In this document: piece after piece, positions 51,190 to 62,260 of the stretch | Layout of the letters: every line of letters starts with the position of its first letter | Numbering within the stretch: the first letter of the stretch is position 1 | DNA from: Serinus canaria | Taxonomy: Eukaryota; Chordata; Aves; Passeriformes; Fringillidae | DNA: 64,000 bases | Assembly (NCBI RefSeq): GCF_022539315.1 | Contig: NC_066317.1 | Span: 67,663,679-67,727,678 of the forward strand | Direction: 5' to 3' | Position numbers and translations under genes: made by a program | The notes under the pieces: generated by a model | Told to the model about the DNA's origin: nothing | The model's database searches: none | What the model saw: the letters and a program-made list of their open reading frames with translations, nothing else

Positions 51190-51600
51190 TGAGATGGGGA
51201 AAGGGGGGAGCCCTGTGAGGCAGGAACTGTCTCCTTGTCCTTATCAGAGAACTCAGCTGTGGTGACTCCCCTGCCCAGGAGGTCCTGGGGCATTCACAGG
51301 TGGCCTGAAGGTGTTCACTCTCCTGAGGGGCCAAAATGGGCTGGGATGGGCCCAGATGTGATGGGCAGCTGTATGGAATTAGAAGGCGTCAAAGACTCCT
51401 GAAGTTTCCCCTGATCCACAACATTCCACATCCAGGTGCTCCTGATCCACAACATTCCATCATCCAGGTGCTGCTGATCCACAACATCACATCATCCAGG
51501 TGTCCCTGATCCACAACACATCACCCAGCTGAAGTTCCCCACCCCAGGGGAGGTACCTGGGTGCTCCTACATGAACCTGAGTGAATATAAACCCAATAGA
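51190..51600 (+). mobile_element. LTR-like region with tandem repeats
   Basis: A purine tract (GGGGAAAGGGGGGAG, 51196-51210) like a retroviral polypurine tract is followed by GC-rich sequence, a tandem repeat of 31-32 bp, and a TATA-like GAATATAAACCC at about 51583. This order resembles the U3 of an ERVK-type LTR. Its ends are not defined, so the call is tentative. Confidence 0.4.
51410..51530. repeat. 31-32 bp tandem repeat, about 3.8 units
   Basis: Units start at 51410, 51441, 51473 and 51505, each beginning CTGATCCACAACA and (units 1-3) containing CATCCAGGTG. The array is itself flanked by near-copies of CTGAAGTTCCCC. The units differ by several bases. Confidence 0.9.
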
Positions 51601-53317
51601 TGTGGTGGTTTAGGGGTTTTTTCCACCACTTCAAGGGTTTGGTCTGTGATCATTATTTTGACTAACTACCATCAAAATTGCACTGACCAAGTCTCACTGT
51701 GAAGCCTTTGGGTGGTGAGATAGTTTTATTCTTATCCTTTCCTCCTCTTTCTTGTGCATTTTCTTAGGTGATTCTTGTGTTCTTATACTGTCTAAAGCTA
51801 ACAGCCAAAATGCCTGCATATCTGTTTCCTTTGCAACCAAATTATTCTACAATAAACCCTACATGTGTATATTTACAAAGAACACTCATTCAGGGTCCTT
51901 TCACTCTAATCCACCCCAAGGGATTTATTAAAAGGAACATGGGCTACCCTCCCCTTCTAGAGTAGACTGTAACAGGTAGTTGTAAAGAGCATATTATTTA
52001 GTAAATTTAAAAATCTGCTCATCCCAACAGGGATGTGTAAATCTGTAATCAGCAGAACCTGAAATCGGGACAATTTTTTTAGGATAGTTGTCATTTCCAA
52101 GCCATGAAGTTTCATTTTCTCAGAGCTTTTTTATTTATTTCTGATTATAAACACTAGTGTGGTTCTCTGAATCTGATAAGAAAAACACGGCAACTCTGAA
52201 TATGGAATTACAAAACCAGGAAATTCATGAGTGAGTAAATAAATCAAAATGAGCTTGTGCAATTGTAAATAATGCAGCATTTCTATCAATCTACTGAAAA
52301 ATAATGGGCATGCCTTATGATGAGGGCCTGACATCATCAAAAGAGAAGAGACAGAAGGCTCCTGAAAAGGTGTCTCAAGTCACACTGCAGACTGTATACT
52401 TAGACAGTGATTTATGTACAATTGTGAGCAGTCAAGGCACTCAGGAGGGATCCATAAGTGGAAAATTCTTAAAGTGACCAAGAAGCAATGCATAGGACAT
52501 TTGGGAACCTATCCTATTCCTCTAACAGCAACTAGTGTGTTTCTACTTGTTTCCTTCAAGTACACAAAGACAAAACTGCTCTAAAAAAGCCAAGTGGATA
52601 GTAAAATAGCTTATCTCCAACTTGAAATACAGTAGAAAGCTTTAAACGAGCTGCTGTCCTCTAAAAATTATTTGGCCAGCCAGGAATTTAACAATGGTAC
52701 AGATGGAAAAACTGCCCTGCTGTGCCAGTCACGCCTGAATCAGTCATTGCTGCTGCTCCAGCAGTCAATCTCTTGTCACTCATCCCTGATTCCTCATCTC
52801 AGGACAGCTCTGGACATTCCTCTGTCTCATAACTGTAATTTACTGCTCACTGTCACCCAGATTAACCTCGTGCAAGTCAGCTCCAGAGCTGAAATGTACA
52901 CACCAATTATTGTTGATCTTAACTATGAATTGAGATGAAGCTGTTCAATGTGACAGCTGGCAGTATCTTGCGAGGTTATAGATTTTGCAGTTGCTATCAT
53001 GTTTTTCCTTCTCCAATCAAGCACAATAACCAGCTGTCTGCTAAGGACGTTTCATCTTCATGTACTGCAGCACTCTGTTTTTCCTTTGAGCCATTCCAAT
53101 TTTTTACTGATATATTTGTGAAGAGAAGTTGCCAGCAGGCTTGTGCTTTCTCATTTGTTTTTCTGCTATTTTGTTGTTTCAAGAAATAACATTTTCTTCT
53201 TTATAGGAAATATGAATTAGAACATATAACAACTTAGGAGTAAGCAGGTATCCAAGACAGGTAGTAACTTTAAAGAGTAAGATTTCAAAGAGCAAATATT
53301 ACCCCCATGGTAAAGTA
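51601..53317. other. Intron with no gene
   Basis: Unique. 52660-52960 is slightly GC-richer, with an 88-codon frame that has no family; it could be noncoding conserved sequence. Confidence 0.5.
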
Positions 53318-53402
53318 GGGTCTTCCTAGAGCATATTACGCAGGATTGCATCCAGATGGTTCTGGAATATTTCCAGTGAGGGACATTCCACAGCCTCTCT
53401 GG
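53318..53402 (-). mobile_element. CR1 LINE fragment, diverged
   Basis: CAGGATTGCATCCAGATGGT, TCTGGAATATTTCCAGTGAG and CATTCCACAGCCTCTCTGGG match an antisense CR1 block. Confidence 0.8.
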
Positions 53403-56400
53403 GAAAAATAGTTCTCAGATGTGATCCTCACATCTAAACATTAAATCATCAGTAGTAATACAAGACTCCATTAAGGACTGATCATACCACTCAGACACAC
53501 AGAAATATTATCTGTCCCAAAAAACCAATTATAATTAAAAAAGAAAAGCTCCTCTGGAATGTCAGTGGGGACTGGGAGCAGAAACACTGGGTAAGAGGCA
53601 AAGTAAGGCAGGAGAAATGCAAGTTGGCTTAATAATGAGCCCAAAGGCTTTAGAGGAGAAAATCATATTTGAACCAGCTGGGAAATGCCTTTTCAAATGC
53701 AGATTTGAATTAATGCCAAGCCAGTACTGGAGTGATTACAGAGGTCTTTAACACTCATGGGCTTACTCACTTGTCAAATGCTTTCCAAATTTATCATTGA
53801 TACACCCCAGCAACACAACATTCAGTCTGTCTCTGGCACTGACTCTGATGATGTCAGAGGGAATGCAAAACATCCTTTTTTAAGCATATTTTTCTAAAGA
53901 TATAATTTCCTCCCTTTCTTATGTTAATCAGACATCAACCCAGCAGCACCCAGAGTCTTGCTAGAAAGGGTGCCCAGCACTGGGTTGAGTTTGGCAGTGC
54001 ATTTCTGAGGAGTTTAAGAGCTGGAACTCCTAGGTTCCTGGTATTTTTGCTCCCTGACAGCCTACAATATAAATCATGAAGGATCCAGGAGAGAAAACCA
54101 GCAGGAAACTAGACCCCAATCAGAGCTAACCATCCGTTAAATAAGGCTTTCATTTAGACAAATGGAAAACAATTGCATTAAAAGCTTCTGTGGAGCTGCA
54201 TTTAGGTCTTCTCTGTAGGACAGAAGTCTAGAAATGTAAATTTATTTTGAAATAAATTATGGGATTTATCACATATACATAAGAAGCTGAAAAATACCCA
54301 ATCAATTTTCTCTGAGACCCTGGCAAAAAAAAATAGTCATATGACACAGCAAAGTGAGAACTCCCTTGCCTTTGCTTCCCAAAAGTAACAGATTCTAAAG
54401 TTCAGCTGAGTTCATGAGAGAAATAATAGATACCAAGCTGGGAAAAGATTTCATCAAAGTTACTGATAAGGTAAATGAAGAATATGGATATTTCTGGATA
54501 TACCAAGAATAATGAAGCAGTTTACATCTCATCTCCATAGAAGTTCTTGCAGAGAACTCCCAGGGATCTCCCTTGCAGAGGGTTTAGGTACTGTGAGACT
54601 CAATGCAAGTAACTATACAAATATAGAATTATTCATAGAACTCGTAAAGAGCCTAGGGACTAATTAAAACCATTATTTGACAGGTAGAAATGGAGCAAAT
54701 CAACATTTATTTGAGAAGGAAGCAGAAACCTGACCACATCTTTTATAACACTGAATAATACAATTGCAGAAGCAGCACCATTTTCACTTACCTAAGTCAA
54801 AATCTCCCCTCTCTTTCTTTCTACCAATTTTTTCTTTTTAAATTTTCCTTTGGCTGCCAAAATTTTGAAAGTATCTACTTTTTCTTCAACTCATAGCCCT
54901 TTCCTTCAGTTCTTGAAGGTTTGTAGGAAGCATCCCTCTGAACCCAGATCATAGAAGTAAATGAATGAAAAGGAACTATTTTAAGCTGGAGAAAGACTGA
55001 ACCAACATTGACTGAACAGCACATTGCCAACACCCTGCCCTTCATCTGCATCCTTTAAATATCAGCACAAAGTATTTACTTTGCTGTATGCTCATTTGAT
55101 CAACACTCATCCCAAAAAATCATAATTTTTCAGCTATTATCAAACAGAAGAAACCCCAGAACATGAATGACTGATTAATTTCACACTCTCTAAAGCAAGA
55201 GCAGGATTGCAGTGGTTTAAAGCCACACAAGCAGAAGATGTTAAAGGTGTCCATCTCTGCAAAACCAACCTTGATCACACTTAGGGCTGTGTCATGTTTG
55301 GTGTGTCCCATTCACTTTTACCCTTTTGAAACTCATGAAAGCTTTAAAACATTTTCCAAGTGAGGTCTTTTGTTATACTGAACATGCTCAGAACTTTTGA
55401 GAACCCAAGAAAATCAATCGACAGGTTTCAGGGAAATAGGTTTAGTACCAAAGCAAAATCTGCCATAGCAGAATGGATGAAATTCAACCCTTAGATAACA
55501 GGAACTGCCTACAAGCTCAGGATCTGATCTTCTGTCCTGGCTATGGGGATTTAATTAATACATCAGAGAAGTCTAGAGATATTTAACTTACCCCCTGCCC
55601 ATATTAGATTGTAACAGTTGTCATCTCAATGGCTCTTCAGGCTCTGTCGGCTGTATTGATCTGATCTCCAATATTGATCTGGTCTCTGACAATTATAACT
55701 GGAGATTAGGCAACAGAGGCTCAAATGATTTAATGAAGGAAGGAGTCTGGCAATTTACCCATTCCTAGAGCATACATGGTATGGAAGTTGGCTGGCAGCT
55801 ACAAGCTGACCCATGGAGCATTCAAATGCCTTGGAGGGGCAGATTGAGGAGCCCATGCTCAAACTAGCATTGGAATTTTTTAACCTGGTATCTTAAAATG
55901 GCATCCCTCCTTAAAGAACTGAATTGACACTCCCTACTTTACCTGTCCCTATGTACAAAAAAATTAAATTTAGGCATAGCAATATGTAATCTTAATCCCA
56001 TCCCTTGTAACTGCTAACATCAGTTTGGAAATTATCATTGTCAAATTCTACCACACCAGATCTGGTAAAATCAGAAGTACTGCATTTTATGTAAATTAAG
56101 TATATATTCAATTTTTATAATGTTTACTCAATAAGTATAAAAAATTTTACTTAAGTTGACTACATTTCAGTATAAAGCAGAAAAATAAATAAATTACAAT
56201 GGTTGTACAACTCAGACTAAGAAGGACACAAAAAAGGGAAAAAAAAGACTGAATCAAAAACCATATAGCGGAAAACATAAAAGCAGCTGCTCATGTCACT
56301 ATTTGTTTAAGTAAAAATGATGAAACTATATTAGCAACCTTCAGAGGGATCATAAATGCCTGCAGGAATTTAAAACTTTCCTCCCTCTGTAAATTCAGTC

Positions 56401-57660
56401 AGAAATAAAGTAAGAATGTTTCTGGTAGAGGGGCAAATTGCATCATTACCAAAACTCTGTGTACTGAAAAAGGGGCACCACAATAAAATGAGAAGCCACC
56501 ATTCATCAATTCTTAAAGGTTTTTCAAAAGACATTTAAGGATTACACCAGTATTGCTTCTAAGAAACAAGATTTTGTAGGAAGAAACCCAGCAAGTCCAT
56601 TTCCACCCCAGCCTCAACACCTGATATTTAATATTCTCTTTTTTAACTTCTAACCCATAACACAGCAGCAAAACTTCACATTCATTCAAGCTTTCACAAG
56701 AACCTGTCAACCATCATTTCAAAAAACTAAGAGGCAAATAATGCTTTTCAATTCAATCAAACAGCTATTCCTTGAGGTGACTCTATTACATGGACCAGTA
56801 TCTTTGAAAAGCAACATTCAAGCCTGAACTGTAAAATGAAGTGACTTAAGGACTGAAGTTTGCACTACTGACACCAAATTCCATCACTCTAACAACTGTA
56901 ACAGTACCAATGAAAATAACAACATTAAAGGTAAAGGTCTATCCTTGAACACCCTCTTCAGCATCATTTTGATGATGATTCCAGCAAAATGGGATCAAAA
57001 TGTGTCATCTGATACTCTGAGAGCAACCAAAGAAACAGCAGAGGATGCTCAGTGTGACACCTCTTGGCAAATATTTTAATTTTAAAACAGGTTGTTGATG
57101 TTGCTTTGGTCTTTTTCCCACATCCTCAAAAGGACATGGCAATAGAACATCTGAGTTTTAATACACAACATTGGGTGGAAAGAATTTTCTGGGACAAGTT
57201 CTGTTTGTGCAGAACCAAGGTTACACACTGCCAGTTAACACCACGTCAAAGAATTCCACACCTCTGGAAACCCTACCCAGAGAGTTGATTTTAAGATTGT
57301 GTGAAAAGCACTAGTGCTGAACTCATTACTTTCACAGGAACTGAGTATTTCATAGCTCCACCAAAAAGTGAAACCTTCAGTGGTTTAATCCACACACCAA
57401 AAAGTCAACCTTTCATGAATATGTATAGGTGACATACTAAAAATCAAACACAATGACCATCACACAGGGGCAAGCATGCTGAAAATTACCCATATTCATC
57501 TTCAATAAGAAAATAATTCTTGGGCCATTTTGCATTTAGATTGCTCACCATTGTATTAATTTTTAAATGTATTCTTCTTCCAAAGGAACTGCTAGATATC
57601 ACATAGGAAGAAACTTTTATGCCAAATTCATGGGGAGCACCAAGTTCCTTGGCAGGTTCA
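53403..57660. other. AT-rich intron, no gene
   Basis: The longest stretch of the window without a recognised repeat or feature. At 54787 the minus strand reads TTAG/GTAAGT, but purines precede it, so it is not a credible recursive splice site. A short duplicated TATTGATCTG lies at 55654-55682. Confidence 0.6.
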
Positions 57661-57810
57661 ACACCCCCGCCCCGTGAGCTTCTGATCGTACTCAACTCCT
57701 GTCAAACGTTTGCAATGCATTAAAAAGTTCAAACAGCTCGGCACAAAGCCGGGTTACAACATCTGAGACACATGAAAGCAGCTGCAGCCCCAGGGGGGCT
57801 GAGCCCCGTG

Positions 57811-57821
57811 TGACTTACGTT
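57811..57821 (-). other. CTNNA2: CTNNA2 splice donor
   Basis: The minus strand reads AAC/GTAAGT across 57821-57813. The intron side is a perfect match to the U1-binding consensus, which fixes the exon's downstream edge at 57819. Confidence 0.93.
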
Positions 57822-58022
57822 GTTCATGTACTCGGAGAGCAGGTCCTGCAGCGCCTGGCGCACGGCGTTGCACTCGGCCACGATGCGCTCGCGGCGGTCG
57901 TCGCGCGTGCACGAGGAGTCGGCCATGAGCGCCGCCCCGCTGATGATGCTCTCCAGGCGCTCCTCCAGCGACGGCCGGAACCGCGCCTCGCTGAACGTCA
58001 TCGGGTCCAGGATGATCTTGTT
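57819..58022 (-). CDS. CTNNA2: CTNNA2 (alpha-N-catenin) internal coding exon, start of M domain
   Basis: The minus strand reads 68 codons without a stop between a consensus acceptor (CCAG/AAC) and donor (AAC/GTAAGT), phase 0 at both ends. The protein begins NKIILDPMTFSEARF, contains LEERLESIISGAALMADSSC and ends LLSEYMNN. Alpha-catenins link cadherin-bound beta-catenin to actin at adherens junctions; the neuronal paralogue acts in axons and synapses. DPMTFSEARF and the final MNN fit CTNNA2 rather than CTNNA1 (DPLSFSEERF, MGN) or CTNNA3 (FNEAKF), as recalled. Placing the known alpha-E-catenin vinculin contact L344 on exon residue 58 puts the exon at about residues 287-354, the M-I region with the force-exposed vinculin-binding helix. 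Skipping the exon would keep frame but remove that helix. All 68 third codon positions are G or C and about 29 CpGs are present, unlike the AT-rich flanks. It is probably exon 7 in human numbering; no other exon of the gene is visible in the window. Confidence 0.96.
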
Positions 58023-58050
58023 CTGGAAGGGAAAGCAAAATAGTTAAATG
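58023..58050 (-). other. CTNNA2: CTNNA2 splice acceptor and branch region
   Basis: On the minus strand the exon is preceded by a pyrimidine run ending TTTCCCTTCCAG. A TTTAACT branch-like site lies about 22 bases upstream of the junction. This gives a standard U2-type 3' splice site and fixes the exon's upstream edge at 58022. Confidence 0.9.
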
Positions 58051-58123
58051 GTAACATGGTGAAATGGGAAAATGGCGAGCAGTTGCAGGTCTTTGGCATT
58101 TTCGGTGCCTTCGGAGAGGTTTC

Positions 58124-58425
58124 TTTAGTCTTTCCTATAAATAATTGATCATTGAATACCAGGTTGGAAGGGGTCACAAGGACTATCAAAACTGTCTTGG
58201 AGCAATTATCTACCACACTCCTGAAAAAGTAAAAATTGGAGAAATATATGTATGTATGTATATATTCACAACCTTGTTACTCAGAGAGTAAAAATTAGAG
58301 AAATATATGTATGTATGTATATATTCACAACCTTGTTACTCAGAGAAGCTGTGGCTGCCCCTGGATCCCTGGAAGTCTCCAAGGCCAGGCTGGACAGGGC
58401 TTGAAGCAACCTGCGATAGTGGAAG
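58124..58425. repeat. Tandem duplication, copy A (with inner duplication)
   Basis: Starts TTTAGTCTTTCCTATAAATA and ends GCGATAGTGGAAG. It is a mosaic: a CR1-like antisense piece, an ATATGTATG run, then a sense CR1 piece with AGAAGCTGTGGCTGCCCCTG. Inside it a 59-bp unit is repeated (58226-58284 and 58285-58343). Confidence 0.92.
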
Positions 58426-58429
58426 AGTT

Positions 58430-58672
58430 TTTAGTCTTTCCTATAAATAATTGATCATAGAATCCCAGGTCAGAAGGGACCGCAAGAATTATTAAAACTT
58501 TCTAGGAGCAATTATCTACCACATTCCTGAAAAAAGTAAATATTGGAGAAATATATGTATGTATGTATATATTCACAACCTTGTTACTCAGAGAAGCTGT
58601 GGCTGCCCTGGATCCCTGGAAGTCTCCAAGGCCAGGTTGGACAGGGCTTGAAGCAACCTGCGATATTGGAAG
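58430..58672. repeat. Tandem duplication, copy B
   Basis: The same mosaic offset by 306 bases at its start, and by 248 at its end because it has only one inner 59-bp unit. It ends GCGATATTGGAAG, after which CR1 continues. Confidence 0.92.
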
Positions 58673-58744
58673 GTGTCCCTGGCCATTGCAAGGTCTTGGA
58701 AGAAGATGATCTTTAAGGTCCCTTTCAACCCAAACCATTCCATG
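58673..58744 (+). mobile_element. CR1 LINE 3' terminus, sense
   Basis: GTGTCCCTGGCCATTGCAAG, GATGATCTTTAAGGTCCCTT and CAACCCAAACCATTCCATG complete the CR1 tail that both duplicated copies contain in part. Confidence 0.88.
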
Positions 58745-60777
58745 TTAAAGCAGTATTATTTTTCCACAATATTCTGAAAACTTCTTGGCTCAACAGGACA
58801 TTCATATGCAAGGTATACATTTTTTATACCTTGAGTGGGGTGCTCTCTGTTAATTATTTCATTTTGATTATTTTTATAAGCAGCCTACACAGCTGAAATG
58901 TTACTATATTCCCTCAATATTTCATGAATTTAAAAAATGGAGGAAGTTAAAAGTGCAAGGAAATCATTACTAGAAAATGACACACAAAAATTCTAAATCT
59001 CTGACTTCCATTCTGCAGAGCATCTTTTAACAGCTTTTCTTGGTTTTTAGTCAGGAAAATGGATTAACTGAAAAGGGAGCACTACATGAAGACAATCTGA
59101 CAACATCTTCAGTTTGTTAAACAGTCTACTGGTTGGCAAAATATCTTTATTCTACTAGAAAAAGAATTGATTTTCAAAGACTCTTTCTAATAAAGAAAGG
59201 TCAATTCCAAATTATGTTCACTACTAAACACTTGTGTACTGTATCTATCAAACTTATTACCAAATATCAAAAAGGTTTAAACCACATTGATTCTACTCTT
59301 CTCACAGTAAAACTTTGTGTGAGGTTATGAGTTTTGAGTCACTGCTGGATTATATTTTGGCCTGCTTTTCTCTTTTTGCAGTTCAAGGTAAGAAATGCAA
59401 AAGCAATAATCACCTGCTCTCACTCTCAGGCACATTTACCACACTGTGTAATTCAGGAACCTTCTTGAAATCATGCAAAGAAGTCTCCTAATTGCATATG
59501 GACTAAAAATGCCCTGTAACCTGTGTACTTGTTATTTGAGCTTTAAAAAAGAAAATAATCATGAAATAGGAATGAAAAATGTAAAAGCATTCTGATTTCT
59601 AATAATCACACCTATTTTAAAGCACATAGGATTTGTTAATGAACCATTTTAATTTTCACAATGTTCTGATAACTTTATGATTAGTCTATTTCTTTTCATA
59701 TCCAAGAGCAATCAGCAAGGGCAAGCCAAATGATACAAGTAATTTGTAAAATAAAAAAAAAACCAACAAAACCAACACAGTGCATCAAAATGTACATTAA
59801 CATTTAGGAACATGACACATCACCAACATGTGCCTTTAGCACTGAAAATTGTTTCTATTTTTTATTAATCAGAAAATGCTCAAATAGATTTATTCAAACC
59901 TAAAGACAAACTCTACTTGAATATTTTCTCAGTTTCAGCAGGACAAGGCTCTTAGAAAAGATCCTATTTCTCAATAAAAATTCCAGTTCACACACAGACC
60001 CCACAACTCTCCCTATTATATAGAGAAAGGAACCTCTGAGAAATATGAACTTCAGTGAATCCTCAGCAGTTAAATAGTAATAAACACAAGGAATTTATGA
60101 AAATCCATTCTTTAATAAAAGGACAAATAGAAGAATTTTAACCAGATAACGTATTGTTCCAGCTCCAGGAACTGCTGACTTGGCAGAAAAAATGCTGCAT
60201 TAGCCAGAATGTGAAATAATGTCTCACATGTATCTCCTGGGGTCCGTGTTTCACAGCAGTGAGCAGAGCAGTTTTACAAGCACCTAAATTAGCAATGACT
60301 TCTCCAAGAGTTAGGCCTGTGCATATTTATGTAAAGGGGCTTTAGAGCCAAAGGGTAATGCTTGGGATTTTCAGAAATCAGCTCTACAAATTCATTTTCA
60401 CAACCTCGTATTTCATGTGGCAGTAGCAGGGCTATGATTGCACCAAATGAACTATATAAGCCACTTATGGAATTAGCAAGAAAAAAAAAAATTTAAAGAA
60501 TAGCTGTTTGTTTCAGATCCCTAACTAATCCTTCCAGAAATGCCTCCCTTGTCCTGCTCTTCCTCACAGCCATAGCTGTAAGGTTCTCTACCTACACAGA
60601 AACTTTCAGACAGATCTTTCACCTCTCAGCAAGTCATGAATCACGTTTTGCTCCTTAGATTTAAAGATCCTGCACTCAAGTCTTCTGTGAGACCCAAAAA
60701 TCTACCTAGCATATAGGTATTTAGGGATACCTAGGGATCTATTTGCATATGTAAATGCAGCATCCTGCACCTGTGGA
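58745..60777. other. AT-rich intron, no gene
   Basis: Unique. On the plus strand at 59382-59387 six bases (TTCAAG) lie between a strong acceptor (TTTTCTCTTTTTGCAG) and a strong donor (GTAAGA). Confidence 0.55.
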
Positions 60778-61512
60778 CCTGCACAGGCTGGGAGTGACCT
60801 GATGGAGCAGCTCTGGGAGAAGGACCTGGATGTCCTCATGGACAACGAGCTGTTCCTAAGCCAGCAGGGCATCCTGGTAGCCAAGAATGCCAGTGGCATC
60901 CTGGGATGCTGTAGGTAGAGCATTTCCAGCAGTGCAGGGAGGGGATCATGCCCCTCTACTCAACCCTGTGAGGGCACATTTGGAGAGCCCTGTGCAGTTC
61001 TGGGCTCCTCAGGACAGGAGAGACCTGGAGCTCCTGGAGCAGGGCCAGGAGAGGCTGCACAGGTGATGAAGGGACTGAAGCCTCTCCCTGCCCAGGGAAG
61101 GCCGAGGGAGCTGGGGCTGTTCAGCCTGGAGAGGAGCCCCAGCTGAGAGGGGCCCTCAGCCCTGGCTGTCCCTGTGTGTCCCTGGCTGTCCCTGGGTGTC
61201 CCTGGCTGTCCCTGGCTGCCCCTGGGTGCAGGGAGGGGCAGAGCAAGGCCCAGGCTCTGCTCCAGAGCCCAGCAATGGCACCAGAGGAAGGAGCAGGGAT
61301 TGAGCCCAGAGAGTTCCACCTGGACATGAGGAACAACTTCTTTACTGAGAGCCCTGAACAGATTGTCCAGAGAGGCTCTGGAGTCTCCTCCCTGGGGATA
61401 TTCCAGAGCTGCTTGGACACAACCCTGTGCCCTGTGCTCTGCCTGAGCAGGGAGCTGGGACCAGGTGACCTCTGTGGTCCCTTCCAGCCTGACCCACCCT
61501 GGGATTCTGGGC
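60778..61512 (+). mobile_element. Longest CR1 LINE fragment, sense
   Basis: About 735 bp: GAGAAGGACCTGGATGTCCT, CTGTAGGTAGAGCATTTCCA, GGAGAGCCCTGTGCAGTTCT, GCTGTTCAGCCTGGAGAGGA, GTTCCACCTGGACATGAGGA, AGAGGCTCTGGAGTCTCCTC and GTCCCTTCCAGCCTGACCC. These appear in CR1 order with one internal deletion and a 10-bp minisatellite. The frames in it (up to 184 codons on the minus strand) are by-products. Confidence 0.95.
61161..61230. repeat. 10-bp minisatellite inside CR1
   Basis: Seven 10-bp units of the type CCTGGCTGTC with single-base variants, expanded within the CR1 copy where the consensus has no such array. Confidence 0.92.
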
Positions 61513-61989
61513 ATTCTCCCATACTTTTTGAGTCTTGAAGATGAACAATCTACAGATCAAAGATGAACAATCTAGAGATCAAATATCTCCAGTATGTCTA
61601 AACCCTGAAACCCAACTCAACATTTTCACAAGCTTGAAACCCAACACAACATTTTCAATGTTGAACTCCACGAATTAATTCAGAAATTTCTTTACAGGCT
61701 ACATACAAATACTATTTCAATTTTAAATAATAAATTGTGTACCACAGAAGATGCATAATTAACCCAAGCCAGATTTCCTCACTTTGAACTGTAAAAAGGG
61801 AATATAATTCTATGATATTTGTAAATAAGGAGAAATATTTATGACTATCAAGACTTGGCTCATGAAAAATAAAAGTCACTCAGTTGTACTTAATAGTTTT
61901 TCATCCATATCCCATAAAACTTTTTATTATAACTCATTTATAGTCTTAAATATTATTAAATATTGGTTGGGGTATCTGTCAATGACAAT
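61513..61989. other. Short intron stretch between CR1 pieces
   Basis: Near-duplicate phrases occur at 61539-61580 (GATGAACAATCTA twice) and 61610-61655 (GAAACCCAAC...CAACATTTTCA twice). No other content. Confidence 0.55.
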
Positions 61990-62260
61990 TCAGAACTACA
62001 GAGTAATTTAGGTTGGAATGAACTCCTGAAGGTTATACTTTAAACACCTCTTTAAAACACAGACAACTTTAAATCATGCCAGGTTCCTCAAGGTTTCATC
62101 CAGTCAAGACCAAATTCCATCTCTGGAGATTTTCCAAACCTCTCTGTCTACTGTTTGAGTGCCTGATCACCTTCATGGCTGATCATGGGTGACTTCTTTC
62201 CTTCCCAATACCCAGAATTTGGATTTGCTCAGAATCACCTTGTGCCAGGTGCACCTCATC
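61990..62260 (-). mobile_element. Old CR1 LINE fragment
   Basis: ACAGAGTAATTTAGGTTGGA, CATGCCAGGTTCCTCAAGGT, CATCTCTGGAGATTTTCCAA and CCTCTCTGTCTACTGTTTGA follow antisense CR1 in order with many changes. Confidence 0.8.

Larger units (their letters stand above)
1..57818 (-). other. CTNNA2: Beginning of the large CTNNA2 intron downstream of the exon
   Basis: All sequence below the donor belongs to one intron, at least 57.8 kb long in this window, since no further alpha-catenin exon is seen. In mammals the intron after the equivalent exon is very large and contains the single-exon gene LRRTM1 on the opposite strand. No LRRTM1-sized reading frame (about 520 codons) is present here, so that gene must lie further away if it is kept in the same intron. 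The listed repeats and regulatory candidates below 57818 lie inside this intron. Confidence 0.85.

Noticed and set aside
51410..51530. Regular repeats that could suggest a CRISPR array
   Set aside because: The units are directly adjacent and diverged, without unique spacers, and the genome is vertebrate.
54780..54800. Minus-strand TTAG/GTAAGT as a recursive splice site
   Set aside because: The upstream sequence is purine-rich, so no working acceptor is expected.
57810..58047. Plus-strand and second minus-strand frames over the exon
   Set aside because: They are shadows of the CTNNA2 exon, open only because of its GC content.
60960..61522. Minus-strand frames of 184 and 133 codons
   Set aside because: They are antisense to a CR1 LINE and arise from its GC-rich sequence and minisatellite.
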